A stretch of DNA of 16,807 bases from a bacterium (GTDB lineage: Bacteria; Omnitrophota; Gorgyraeia; Gygaellales; UBA12090), in NCBI GenBank assembly GCA_004299495.1, contig SCPY01000207.1:1-16807 (forward strand), read 5' to 3'. The translations under genes were made by a program, and so were the position numbers. The notes under the pieces were generated by a model. The model did no database searches. It worked only from the letters and a program-made list of their open reading frames with translations, and was not told the origin of the DNA. Positions 7,342 to 14,388 of this stretch are shown here, piece after piece. The first letter of the stretch is position 1. Every line of letters starts with the position of its first letter.

Positions 7342-8201
7342 ATATATATCTAAGCGAAAAAATCAAAGGATGCTCGCGCACCCTTATCCAGCGGCTGATC
7401 TTCAACAAAGAGGTCCTGGTAAGCCATGCATTTCCCGATGAATCAAAAGCCTTATGTCCTAAATCCCACTATAAGGTTAATCCCGGCGATGCTATCCATT
7501 TCGTAATAAACGAGAGCAAGCCAGCGCTCCTGGTTCCCCAGGACATTCCTTTAAAAATAATCTATGAAGACGATTGCATCCTGGTGATTGATAAGCCTTC
7601 CGGATTAACTGTGCATCCCGGAGCAGGCAGCAGATCCGGCACGCTGGTGAACGCGCTCCTTTCATATACTAAGAATCTCTCTACCGTTAACCCTGAGCGG
7701 CCCGGTATAGTGCATCGTTTAGACAAGGAAACATCCGGCTTGATGGTGATAGCCAGGAATAACGCGGCTCATCTTAATCTCGCAAAGCAATTCTCCGCGC
7801 ATACCGTAAAGAAAAAATACGTTGCCCTTGTGAATGGCAGGGTGGAGTTTGACGAAGGAGTGATTGATCTGCCTATTGGCAGGCACAAGGGAGACTTTCG
7901 CCGCCAGGCAGTGAGTTTTGTTGATTCCAGGCCGGCGTTCACCGGCTACAAGGTTTTGAAGCGCTTTGATGACGCTACGTTCCTTGAGCTTGCTCCTCAG
8001 ACCGGCAGGACCCATCAACTACGGGTGCATCTTGCGCACATCGGCCATCCCATCTTAGGCGATTCTAAATACGGCAGGCCATCGGACTTCGGGCGCTTGG
8101 CTTTACATGCCATGGAGCTTGGTTTTAGGCACCCGGAAAGCGGCGTATTTGTCAGCTTTACCTCTGAGTTACCAAAGGAGTTTATAGGGGCCCTTAAATA
8201 A
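7287..8201 (+). CDS. rluD: RluD-family large-subunit rRNA pseudouridine synthase
   Basis: Isomerises uridine to pseudouridine in RNA, probably 23S rRNA. The 304-residue protein has an N-terminal S4-like RNA-binding region (about residues 12-80), then the RluA-type catalytic domain with HRLDKETSG; the catalytic aspartate is D146 counted from 7287. The QTGRTHQLRVHLAHIGHPILGD segment is also family-typical. Two starts are possible, ATG 7287 and ATG 7293, neither with a visible ribosome site; the second gives the more usual MDYNFVVTEEE beginning. Either choice overlaps lgt by 49-55 bases, longer than other overlaps here. RluA, RluC and RluD cannot be separated with certainty from sequence alone; the S4 domain and context with lspA favour RluD. 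Confidence 0.92.
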   Translation: MPMDYNFVVTEEESGKRLDIYLSEKIKGCSRTLIQRLIFNKEVLVSHAFPDESKALCPKSHYKVNPGDAIHFVINESKPALLVPQDIPLKIIYEDDCILVIDKPSGLTVHPGAGSRSGTLVNALLSYTKNLSTVNPERPGIVHRLDKETSGLMVIARNNAAHLNLAKQFSAHTVKKKYVALVNGRVEFDEGVIDLPIGRHKGDFRRQAVSFVDSRPAFTGYKVLKRFDDATFLELAPQTGRTHQLRVHLAHIGHPILGDSKYGRPSDFGRLALHAMELGFRHPESGVFVSFTSELPKEFIGALK

Positions 8202-8213
8202 TCAAAAAAACGC

Positions 8214-8241
8214 TTGCATTTCTCAAACTCATTGGTATAAT
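8214..8241 (+). promoter_or_regulatory. Strong sigma-70-type promoter for the cell-shape block
   Basis: TTGCAT at 8214-8219 and a perfect TATAAT at 8236-8241 with a 16-base spacer. Transcription would start near 8248, leaving a leader of about 58 bases with GGAGGT at 8295-8300 before the ATG at 8306. It is the only good promoter seen between ileS and the window end, so it probably drives the coiled-coil gene and mreB, and perhaps the genes beyond. The -35 core TTGCA and the spacer are the same as in the promoter at 486-513. Confidence 0.75.
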
Positions 8242-8305
8242 TGCAGGTTAGGGTCTTTTCATAAAGGTACAGTGAGCATAGTTGTAAGGAAAACGGAGGT
8301 GTAGT

Positions 8306-9154
8306 ATGGCGGATAAGGTAAGAGGTCCGGCATCGGGAATAATTCTTATTCTGCTTCTCATTGTGGCGGTTGGCGCGGCGGCATTAGGTTTTCTTGGTTT
8401 GCAGAAGGAAAAGGAGCGCAATGCCCAGCTTACAGAAGATATAACACAGCTTGAGGTTAAAAAGCGCTCAGCTGAGCAGGAAGCGGAGAGCCTTAAGGTC
8501 CAGATTGTAGATTTAAAGCGGCAGATTGAGCAGCACCAGGCAATGATTAAGGAATCTAACAACAAGGCTGCTTCGCTTGATGACGCGCTATCTGTTGAAA
8601 AGAAAGCTAGGGAGGACGCGCTTCTGGAAGTCGAAAAACTTCAGCAAGAAGCCGCGTCTTTAAGAGATGCCAAATCAAAGTTAGAGGCTGATTTAAAGGC
8701 AAGCGGTGAAAAGGTGGTGTTTCTTAAGGGTAAGCTCGACCTCTTTGAGTCTAACCAGCAAAAATTGAAAGCAGAGCAGGCCGCTGTGCCGGAAGCCGCT
8801 CCGAAAGCCGAGGCTCCGGCTGTGCAATTGAAGAAAATTGTTGTTTCTCCGGCAGAAAGCGCGCCGGCCGGCGTTCCTGTCAAATCAGCCGCGGCTGATA
8901 CCGCGGCGCCTTCCGTACCCGCGCCGCTTGAAGGCAAGGTATTGGTGGTAAATGAGGAATACGATTTTATTGTGATAAGCCTGGGTAAAAACGATAATAT
9001 CGCTGTTGGCGATATGGTGGAGATCCTGCGCCAGGACAAGAAAATCGCGGATGCCAAGATAGAAGAAGTCAGGGATACTATGTCGGTAGCTATGCCGCTT
9101 GAGCAGGGCATGATTAAGAATATCAAGCAAGAAGACAGGGCGCTGGTAAGTTAA
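8306..9154 (+). CDS. Membrane-anchored coiled-coil protein with C-terminal beta-rich domain, unknown function
   Basis: I do not recognise a named family. The 282-residue product has one hydrophobic segment (about 11-31, no lipobox cysteine), a long charged coiled coil (about 33-155), an Ala/Pro/Val-rich linker (about 157-208), and a compact C-terminal domain (about 209-282) beginning EGKVLVVNEEYDFIVISLG and containing IAVGDMVEILRQ. That pattern (conserved GKV-VN, VISLG, V-VGD) resembles small beta-barrel-like domains found in envelope proteins, such as the FlgT C-terminal type; this is inference. The few residues before the helix carry two Lys/Arg and suggest the bulk faces outward. It has its own strong promoter and GGAGGT site and lies 21 bases before mreB. 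The topology copies MreC: helix, coiled coil, beta domain. Confidence 0.88.
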   Translation: MADKVRGPASGIILILLLIVAVGAAALGFLGLQKEKERNAQLTEDITQLEVKKRSAEQEAESLKVQIVDLKRQIEQHQAMIKESNNKAASLDDALSVEKKAREDALLEVEKLQQEAASLRDAKSKLEADLKASGEKVVFLKGKLDLFESNQQKLKAEQAAVPEAAPKAEAPAVQLKKIVVSPAESAPAGVPVKSAAADTAAPSVPAPLEGKVLVVNEEYDFIVISLGKNDNIAVGDMVEILRQDKKIADAKIEEVRDTMSVAMPLEQGMIKNIKQEDRALVS

Positions 9155-9175
9155 TTTTTAAGATACGGAGAATTA

Positions 9176-10255
9176 GTGGGAAAGCTAATCAGGTTTTTTG
9201 AAGGCGTAAGGCGCAGGACAAATTATGTCTTAGGGCTCTTTTCTAACGACATGGGCATCGACCTGGGAACAGCCACTACCTTAGTTTATGTCAAGGGCGA
9301 AGGGATTGTGTTATGCGAACCTTCGGTGGTGGCGGTTGAGAAAGGCACTAGCCGGGTCCTGGCGGTGGGCCTTGAAGCCAAGCGGATGCTGGGTAGGACT
9401 CCCGGGGATATCCTGGCAATCCGGCCGATGAAGGATGGCGTTATCGCCGATTTTGAGATTACCGAGGCAATGCTGCGTTATTTTATTAAAAAGGCCCAAA
9501 GCCGCAGGGTCCTGGCAAGGCCGAGAATGGTTATTGCCATACCCTCCGGCATTACCGAAGTGGAAAAAAGGGCGGTGAGGGAGTCCGCGGAGCGGGCAGG
9601 GGCCGGATCCATCTATCTGATCGAAGAACCAAAAGCGGCGGCAATAGGTGTTGGCCTTCCTATTCAGGAGCCGATAGGGAATATGATTATTGATATCGGC
9701 GGCGGAACAACCGAGATCGCGGTGATTTCCCTGGGGGGGCTGGTTTTTTCCCGCTCTATCCGCATCGGCGGCGACGAGATGGACCAGACCATCACCGAAT
9801 ACCTTAAAAAGACTTATAACCTGATGATAGGTGAGCGCACCGCGGAAGACATTAAAATAAAGATCGGCTCGGCTTATCCCCTGGATGAAGAATTGAGTTT
9901 AGAAATTAAGGGTAGGGACCTGATTGCGGGGCTGCCAAAAACTATCACCATAACCTCTGAAGAAATCCGGGATGCCCTCCGCGGCCCGATCCGCGCCATA
10001 TTAGAATCAGTGAGAATAGTCCTGGAGAGGACTCCGCCGGAATTAGCCGCGGACCTGATTGAGCACGGAATTATGATGGCAGGAGGCGGCTCGCTTTTGC
10101 GCGGTTTAGACAGGTTGATTTCTGAAGAAACCGGGCTGCCGGTGCATATCGCCGATGACCCCTTGATCGCTGTGGCCATGGGAACAGGAAAGGTCCTGGA
10201 TGAGACCAAATATTTCAGGCGCCTGACCGTTCCTACCAAGCTTCAACAATATTAG
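9176..10255 (+). CDS. mreB: Rod-shape actin homologue MreB with an N-terminal extension
   Basis: The cytoplasmic actin-like ATPase that forms membrane-bound filaments and guides elongation of the side wall. The 359-residue protein shows phosphate-1 loop GIDLGTATTLVYV, phosphate-2 loop IDIGGGTTEIAVISLGG, and adenosine motif MMAGGGSLLRGLD. The start is GTG 9176, supported by GGAG five bases upstream and the lack of another start until the ATG of MGIDLG. This leaves about 25 residues (GKLIRFFEGVRRRTNYVLGLF) before the usual SNDMGIDLG, longer than the short amphipathic tail of E. coli MreB. The Arg-rich and aromatic pattern fits a membrane-binding amphipathic helix. It follows the coiled-coil gene by 21 bases but is separated from mreC by a 122-base gap. 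Confidence 0.98.
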   Translation: MGKLIRFFEGVRRRTNYVLGLFSNDMGIDLGTATTLVYVKGEGIVLCEPSVVAVEKGTSRVLAVGLEAKRMLGRTPGDILAIRPMKDGVIADFEITEAMLRYFIKKAQSRRVLARPRMVIAIPSGITEVEKRAVRESAERAGAGSIYLIEEPKAAAIGVGLPIQEPIGNMIIDIGGGTTEIAVISLGGLVFSRSIRIGGDEMDQTITEYLKKTYNLMIGERTAEDIKIKIGSAYPLDEELSLEIKGRDLIAGLPKTITITSEEIRDALRGPIRAILESVRIVLERTPPELAADLIEHGIMMAGGGSLLRGLDRLISEETGLPVHIADDPLIAVAMGTGKVLDETKYFRRLTVPTKLQQY

Positions 10256-10275
10256 TCTGCCTCGCCCCGTAAGCT

Positions 10276-10308
10276 TGTGACGAAATCATCTTTGATAATT
10301 TCGTCACA
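10276..10308. repeat. Perfect 11-bp inverted repeat between mreB and mreC
   Basis: The arms TGTGACGAAAT (10276-10286) and ATTTCGTCACA (10298-10308) are exact complements around an 11-base loop. No T-run follows, so it is not a classical intrinsic terminator. The flank at 10263-10276 (GCCCCGTAAGCTTG) resembles the flank inside the second hairpin (GCTCCGTAAGTTG), which suggests a repeat family. Confidence 0.9.
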
Positions 10309-10324
10309 CTCGGCGGGATAATTC

Positions 10325-10366
10325 GCCCAAACAACTTACGTTCACTTCGCTCCGTAAGTTGCGGGC
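10325..10366. repeat. Compound inverted repeat just before mreC
   Basis: CAACTTACG (10332-10340) pairs exactly with CGTAAGTTG (10353-10361) around a 12-base loop. GCCC at 10325-10328 and GGGC at 10363-10366 extend the stem after a small internal loop. It ends 11 bases before the mreC start and has no T-run. Together with the preceding hairpin it fills the whole 122-base gap, and no promoter is obvious there. Confidence 0.88.
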
Positions 10367-10377
10367 TCATTAAAAGT

Positions 10378-11151
10378 GTGCTCAAGATTCCCCAACGTAA
10401 ACTTCCCCTCTTTACCGCAAGCCTTGTAGGCATCATCCTCATAGTTGTCTTTACCGCTTACCAGAAATCGCTGCTGTTGGATATGCTCGCTGCGCCCGCG
10501 GGCCTAAGTTCCGGTTTCATTACAGACGCCAGGGCAATACTTAATTATCGCTATTTCCTGAATGAGAATCAGCGGCTTGAGGGAGAAATCCTTAAATACC
10601 GTAAGGACGCGGTATTGCTCAAAGAGTTGACTCAGGAGAATGAGCGTCTGAAACAACTCCTTTCCTTTAAAGAGCAATCTCCTTATGCCCTGGCAGTTGC
10701 AAGGATAATCGCCAGGGATCCGGGTAATTGGTCAAGGGGCGTAGTCATTAACAAGGGCTTTAAGCAGGGAATAAGGCAGGGGAACGTGGTAATTACCGGG
10801 CTGGGGCTGGTAGGCAGGGTCTTTGAGGTATCCGCGAATACCTCAAAAATAATCTTGATTAGCGATATGGATAACGCGGTAAGCGCCCGGGTCCAAAGGA
10901 CGCGGGAAGAGGGGATGGTATCAGGCACTCTTTTAGGCGGCATAGTGATGCGCTATCTGGAAAAGGGAAGCGATGCCTCCGCGGGAGATGTAGTCTTGAC
11001 CTCGGGACTGACCGGGAACTATCCGGAGTCTATCCTGATCGGGGAGGTGCGGGAGGTAAAAAATGAGCCGCAAGGCCTGGGTAAGTATTGCGTCATAAAG
11101 CCGGCGGTAGATTTAGGCAGGTTAGAGGAGGTGCTGGTCATCATCCGGTGA
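10378..11151 (+). CDS. mreC: Rod-shape determining protein MreC
   Basis: A bitopic membrane scaffold of the elongasome that binds PBP2 and activates PBP2-RodA. The 257-residue protein has a short basic tail, one membrane helix (about 11-27), a coiled coil (about 60-100, rich in ENQRLEGE and ENERLKQLL), then the double beta-barrel domain with VVINKGFKQGIRQGNVVI, GLVGRVFEVSANTSKIILISD and DVVLTSGLTGNYPESILIGEV. The GTG at 10378 gives a normal N-terminus, but no ribosome site is visible: the sequence just upstream is the hairpin and an AT-rich spacer. Translation may depend on the hairpin or run at low efficiency. It overlaps mreD by four bases. Confidence 0.95.
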   Translation: MLKIPQRKLPLFTASLVGIILIVVFTAYQKSLLLDMLAAPAGLSSGFITDARAILNYRYFLNENQRLEGEILKYRKDAVLLKELTQENERLKQLLSFKEQSPYALAVARIIARDPGNWSRGVVINKGFKQGIRQGNVVITGLGLVGRVFEVSANTSKIILISDMDNAVSARVQRTREEGMVSGTLLGGIVMRYLEKGSDASAGDVVLTSGLTGNYPESILIGEVREVKNEPQGLGKYCVIKPAVDLGRLEEVLVIIR

Positions 11152-11603
11152 ACCGTACAATAGGTTATCTAAAAATAGCTTCTATGATCCTTGCGGCAGG
11201 CTGGCTGCAAATCGTCATCCTGCCTTCTTTGTGGCCTTTAAGGGTAAAGCCGGATTTACTTCTCATCGTAGCGGTAGCTCTGGCTCTTAAGGAGGGCAGC
11301 TATCCGCGGTTGATAGTGTTTGTCTTTTTGTGCGGCCTGCTCAAGGATGTCTTCAGCATGCGGCTTTTTGGATTTAACGCGCTTATGTTCTGCGTTTATG
11401 GCTCACTGGTGTATTTTCTTTCTCGCTCCCTGTATAGGGAAACTCCCTGGCTCGCATTTGTTTTCTTGAGCTGCGCCACCTTGGCCCATTATAGCCTTTT
11501 GAGCCTGATATTTTTTAGTCCGTATATTCTCATCGGCCTTTTTGAGGCGGTGGTTAACTGCCTTTTTTTGTCTTTGGCAGGGAGAGCTTATGCGCGTAAG
11601 TAA
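11148..11603 (+). CDS. mreD: Rod-shape determining membrane protein MreD
   Basis: A small integral membrane subunit of the rod complex. The 151-residue product has five to six hydrophobic segments and typical MreD features: RVKPDLLLIVAVALAL and the following GLLKDVFS near the middle. I choose GTG 11148 because it forms a GTGA overlap with the mreC stop and gives a sensible N-terminus (NRTIGYLKIAS); a longer frame from 11088 would add 20 polar residues out of the mreC frame and is unlikely. The AGGAGG at about 11125-11131 is rather far upstream, so coupling with mreC termination is the probable mechanism. Its end overlaps mrdA by 14 bases. Confidence 0.92.
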   Translation: MNRTIGYLKIASMILAAGWLQIVILPSLWPLRVKPDLLLIVAVALALKEGSYPRLIVFVFLCGLLKDVFSMRLFGFNALMFCVYGSLVYFLSRSLYRETPWLAFVFLSCATLAHYSLLSLIFFSPYILIGLFEAVVNCLFLSLAGRAYARK

Positions 11604-13296
11604 GATCAAAATCATAATCCTGGCATTATTCCTCATATTAATACTGCGCCTGGCGTACCTGCAGGCCGTCAAGGGTAATTTCTATTATTCCTTAAGCAAT
11701 AAGAATTGTATCAGGGTTATCCCGGTGGGGGGCGCCAGGGGAAAGATACTGGACCATAGCGGAGAGCCTATCGCGGATAATCAGATTTCTTATTGCATTA
11801 GTATTCTGCCGATAGAATTCAGGCAAAGCAAGGAAACGATCTCTAAGCTGTCCGCGCTCATAGGCAAGCGGGCCGAACAGATAAATAAAATAATTAAAAA
11901 TAATCTTATTTCCGCGTTTACCCCCATTATGCTGGAGAAGGGGGTGGATAAACGGACCGCGTTTCTGATTGAGGAGAATAAGCTGGACCTGCCCGGGGTC
12001 ATCGTGCAGGTGTTGCCCGCGCGCAGCTATCCTTATAAGGGCGCCGCTGCCCATCTCTTAGGGTACCTGGGGGAAATAGACCGCTGGAGGATTACCCGGC
12101 TTAAAGATTACGGTTATAAAATTAAGGATATAATCGGTTTCGGCGGGATAGAGCAGCAGATGGAGCAGGTTTTACGCAGCCGCGAAGGAGGTACGCAGAT
12201 TCAGGTTGACCACCGCGGAAGGGCCGTGCGTACCCTGGGTTTCCGCGCCTCCGCGGCCGGAGAAGACGTATCTTTGACTATTGACATAAAGATCCAAAAA
12301 ATAATCGAAGATAGCTTCGCGGGTAGAAAGGGGGCCGCGGTCCTGATGGAGGCGGATACCGGCAGGATTATCGCGCTGGTGAGTTCTCCCGGCTTTTATC
12401 CCGGGGCATTTTTGGACGCGGAGAGCTCGGATTATATAAGGGGGATTTTGTCTAATTCCGACGCCCCGCTGCTGAACCGGGCTGTATCCGGGCAATATCC
12501 ATTTGGTTCGGTGTTTAAGATTATTTCCACGGTCGCGGCACTGGAGAAGAAAAAGATAACCCCTGAGAAAAGATTTTTTTGCCCGGGGATGCTGATGGTT
12601 GGGCCTAAACAATTTAATTGCTGGAGTAGGCACGATTCCCAGGATTTAAGAGAGGCAATCGCGCATTCCTGCAATGTGTATTTTTACCATCTCGCCCTTA
12701 TATTAGGCGCTGACTACTTAAGTGAGTACGCGCTTAAGTTTGGCTTAGGCAGGCCAACAGGGATTGACCTGCCGTATGAGGTTTCGGGCAATGTGCCTTC
12801 AATGCTGGCGCGCAGAATGAAACTGCGGAATTGGTATGACGGAGACACGGCAAATTTCGGTATCGGCCAGGGGGATTTATTGGTGAGCCCTGTTCAGGCG
12901 GTAAGGTTTATGTCCGCGATTGCCAATGGCGGAAAGCTCGTTACGCCGTATCTTATTGAGCGGGCCGCCGGAAAGGATAGCAGCCCAAAGCCGCCTATTC
13001 AGCTGGGAATAGACCGGAAATCCCTGCAAATCGCGATTGAAGGCATGAGGCAGGTCGTTAATCTTGATACGGGCACCGCGAACATCGGAGGATGGAGCGG
13101 CCTTAAGGTGGCCGGCAAAACCGGAACGGCCCAGGTGCATAATAAGCTGTCGCACGGCTGGTTTGTGGGGTTTTTCCCTTACGACAAGCCAAAAATAGTC
13201 TTTTGTTTTTTTCTGGAGAATACCGGCCCAAGTATCCACGCGGTTATTCTTGCCCAGCAGGTTTTCAACCGGATGAAAGAAGATAATTTAATGTAG
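11590..13296 (+). CDS. mrdA: Penicillin-binding protein 2, elongation transpeptidase
   Basis: A class B penicillin-binding protein that cross-links peptidoglycan during cell elongation together with RodA. The 568-residue protein has an N-terminal membrane helix (about 6-24), a dimerisation/pedestal domain with RGKILDHSGEPIA and later GFGGIEQQME, and the transpeptidase domain with active-site S307 in SVFK, SCN at 360-362 and KTGTAQ starting at K510. The start is ATG 11590, five bases after GGAG; an upstream in-frame ATG at 11542 lies deep in mreD and has no ribosome site. All catalytic residues are present. The stop is three bases before rodA, matching the usual PBP2-RodA pair. Confidence 0.97.
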   Translation: MRVSKIKIIILALFLILILRLAYLQAVKGNFYYSLSNKNCIRVIPVGGARGKILDHSGEPIADNQISYCISILPIEFRQSKETISKLSALIGKRAEQINKIIKNNLISAFTPIMLEKGVDKRTAFLIEENKLDLPGVIVQVLPARSYPYKGAAAHLLGYLGEIDRWRITRLKDYGYKIKDIIGFGGIEQQMEQVLRSREGGTQIQVDHRGRAVRTLGFRASAAGEDVSLTIDIKIQKIIEDSFAGRKGAAVLMEADTGRIIALVSSPGFYPGAFLDAESSDYIRGILSNSDAPLLNRAVSGQYPFGSVFKIISTVAALEKKKITPEKRFFCPGMLMVGPKQFNCWSRHDSQDLREAIAHSCNVYFYHLALILGADYLSEYALKFGLGRPTGIDLPYEVSGNVPSMLARRMKLRNWYDGDTANFGIGQGDLLVSPVQAVRFMSAIANGGKLVTPYLIERAAGKDSSPKPPIQLGIDRKSLQIAIEGMRQVVNLDTGTANIGGWSGLKVAGKTGTAQVHNKLSHGWFVGFFPYDKPKIVFCFFLENTGPSIHAVILAQQVFNRMKEDNLM

Positions 13297-13299
13297 AGG

Positions 13300-14388
13300 A
13301 TGAGAAACTATACCGTACCTATCTGCGTCTTTATGATTACGGCCTTAAGCTTATTCACGCTTTATAGCGCCTCTTATGTAAAGGGCCCTTTCGTGGAAAG
13401 CTCTGTATTCCTGCGCCAGTCGCTCTGGATACTCTTAGGCTGGATTGCCTATTTGTTTTTTAGCCGCCTAAGCTATCGTAAGTTTGTGGGATTTATTTAC
13501 CCTTTTTACGGGGGGGTTATATTTTCTTTGCTCCTGGTGCTGTTTGTCGGGGGGGTCCGTTTTGGGGCGCAGCGCTGGATAAAAATCTGGTGGTTTAATT
13601 TTCAGCCTTCGGAATTTGCCAAGCTTGCCATTATTTTAATCTTAAGCCGCTATTTCAGCCGAAAAGGGTTTGATGAAGTCAGGCTGAATGTGGGAAATCT
13701 TTCATTTTTTAAGGGCATGGTTGTGCCATTTTTAATCATCGCCATACCCTTCGCGTTGATTGTAAAACAGCCGGACCTGGGAACGGCGTTACTGCTTGTT
13801 TTTATTTTTCTGGCAATGGCCTATATGGCGGGGGTAAAATTTCGTTATATATTGTCGGTATTGGCTATGGGTGTTTTCTTTAGCCCCTTATTCTGGCATT
13901 TTCTTAAGGATTATCAGAAAGACCGTCTGATGGTTTTCTTAAACCCGGATTCCGACCCTCTGGGAGCGGGTTATACAATTATTCAGTCTCGGATAGCTAT
14001 CGGCTCGGGGAGGTTGTTCGGAAAGGGCTGGCTTGCCGGGACCCAGGGCCAGCTGAATTTTCTCCCTGAGGCGCATACCGATTTTATCTTCGGGATTTTC
14101 TCTGAGGAGGCGGGGATGCTGGGCTGTATCCTGCTTATCGGGATTTATTTTACGCTAATCAGGGGCGCCTTTCTGGCAAGCGAGCGCGCGGAGGATAGCC
14201 TCGGAAGGTTCTTTTGTTTCGGGGTAGGGCTGATGCTGGCCCTGCAGGTGTATATTAATATCTCAATGACTATGGGGCTTTCCCCGGTGGTGGGGCTGCC
14301 GCTTCCCTTAATGAGTTATGGCGGCTCAAGCATGCTGGTGACCTTTATCGGCCTGGGGATAACGCAGAATATTATCAGGAGAGGATGA
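13300..14388 (+). CDS. rodA: SEDS peptidoglycan glycosyltransferase RodA
   Basis: An inner-membrane polymerase that joins lipid II into glycan strands and works with PBP2. The 362-residue protein shows about ten hydrophobic segments and family signatures: GAQRWIKIWWFNFQPSEFAKL, KQPDLGTALLL, AGYTIIQSRIAIGSG, FLPEAHTDFIF with the probable catalytic D261, and PLPLMSYGGSSML near the C-terminus. The HTDFIF form and the neighbour mrdA favour RodA over FtsW. The ATG is three bases after the mrdA stop with GAGG directly in front, too close for an ideal ribosome site, so re-initiation is likely. It ends in an ATGA overlap with the radical SAM gene. Confidence 0.96.
   Translation: MRNYTVPICVFMITALSLFTLYSASYVKGPFVESSVFLRQSLWILLGWIAYLFFSRLSYRKFVGFIYPFYGGVIFSLLLVLFVGGVRFGAQRWIKIWWFNFQPSEFAKLAIILILSRYFSRKGFDEVRLNVGNLSFFKGMVVPFLIIAIPFALIVKQPDLGTALLLVFIFLAMAYMAGVKFRYILSVLAMGVFFSPLFWHFLKDYQKDRLMVFLNPDSDPLGAGYTIIQSRIAIGSGRLFGKGWLAGTQGQLNFLPEAHTDFIFGIFSEEAGMLGCILLIGIYFTLIRGAFLASERAEDSLGRFFCFGVGLMLALQVYINISMTMGLSPVVGLPLPLMSYGGSSMLVTFIGLGITQNIIRRG

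Noticed and set aside
8641..9126. Long antisense open frame of 161 codons opposite the coiled-coil gene
   Set aside because: It is the mirror of a biased Ala/Glu/Lys-rich coding frame, is Ser/Thr-rich without any domain, and has no ribosome site or promoter.
10276..10308. Possible rho-independent terminator after mreB
   Set aside because: The stem is AT-rich with an 11-base loop, and no T-run follows it.
10291..10326. Possible promoter TTGATA to GATAAT within the mreB-mreC gap
   Set aside because: The spacer is about 19 bases, and both boxes fall in the hairpin element, so the match is weak.
11542..11589. Longer start for mrdA inside mreD
   Set aside because: It would add 16 residues from the mreD overlap with no ribosome site, while ATG 11590 has GGAG at the right distance and gives a normal membrane-anchor start.
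12172..12633. Antisense open frame of 153 codons opposite mrdA
   Set aside because: The + strand frame encodes conserved transpeptidase motifs, and the reverse translation shows no recognisable pattern.
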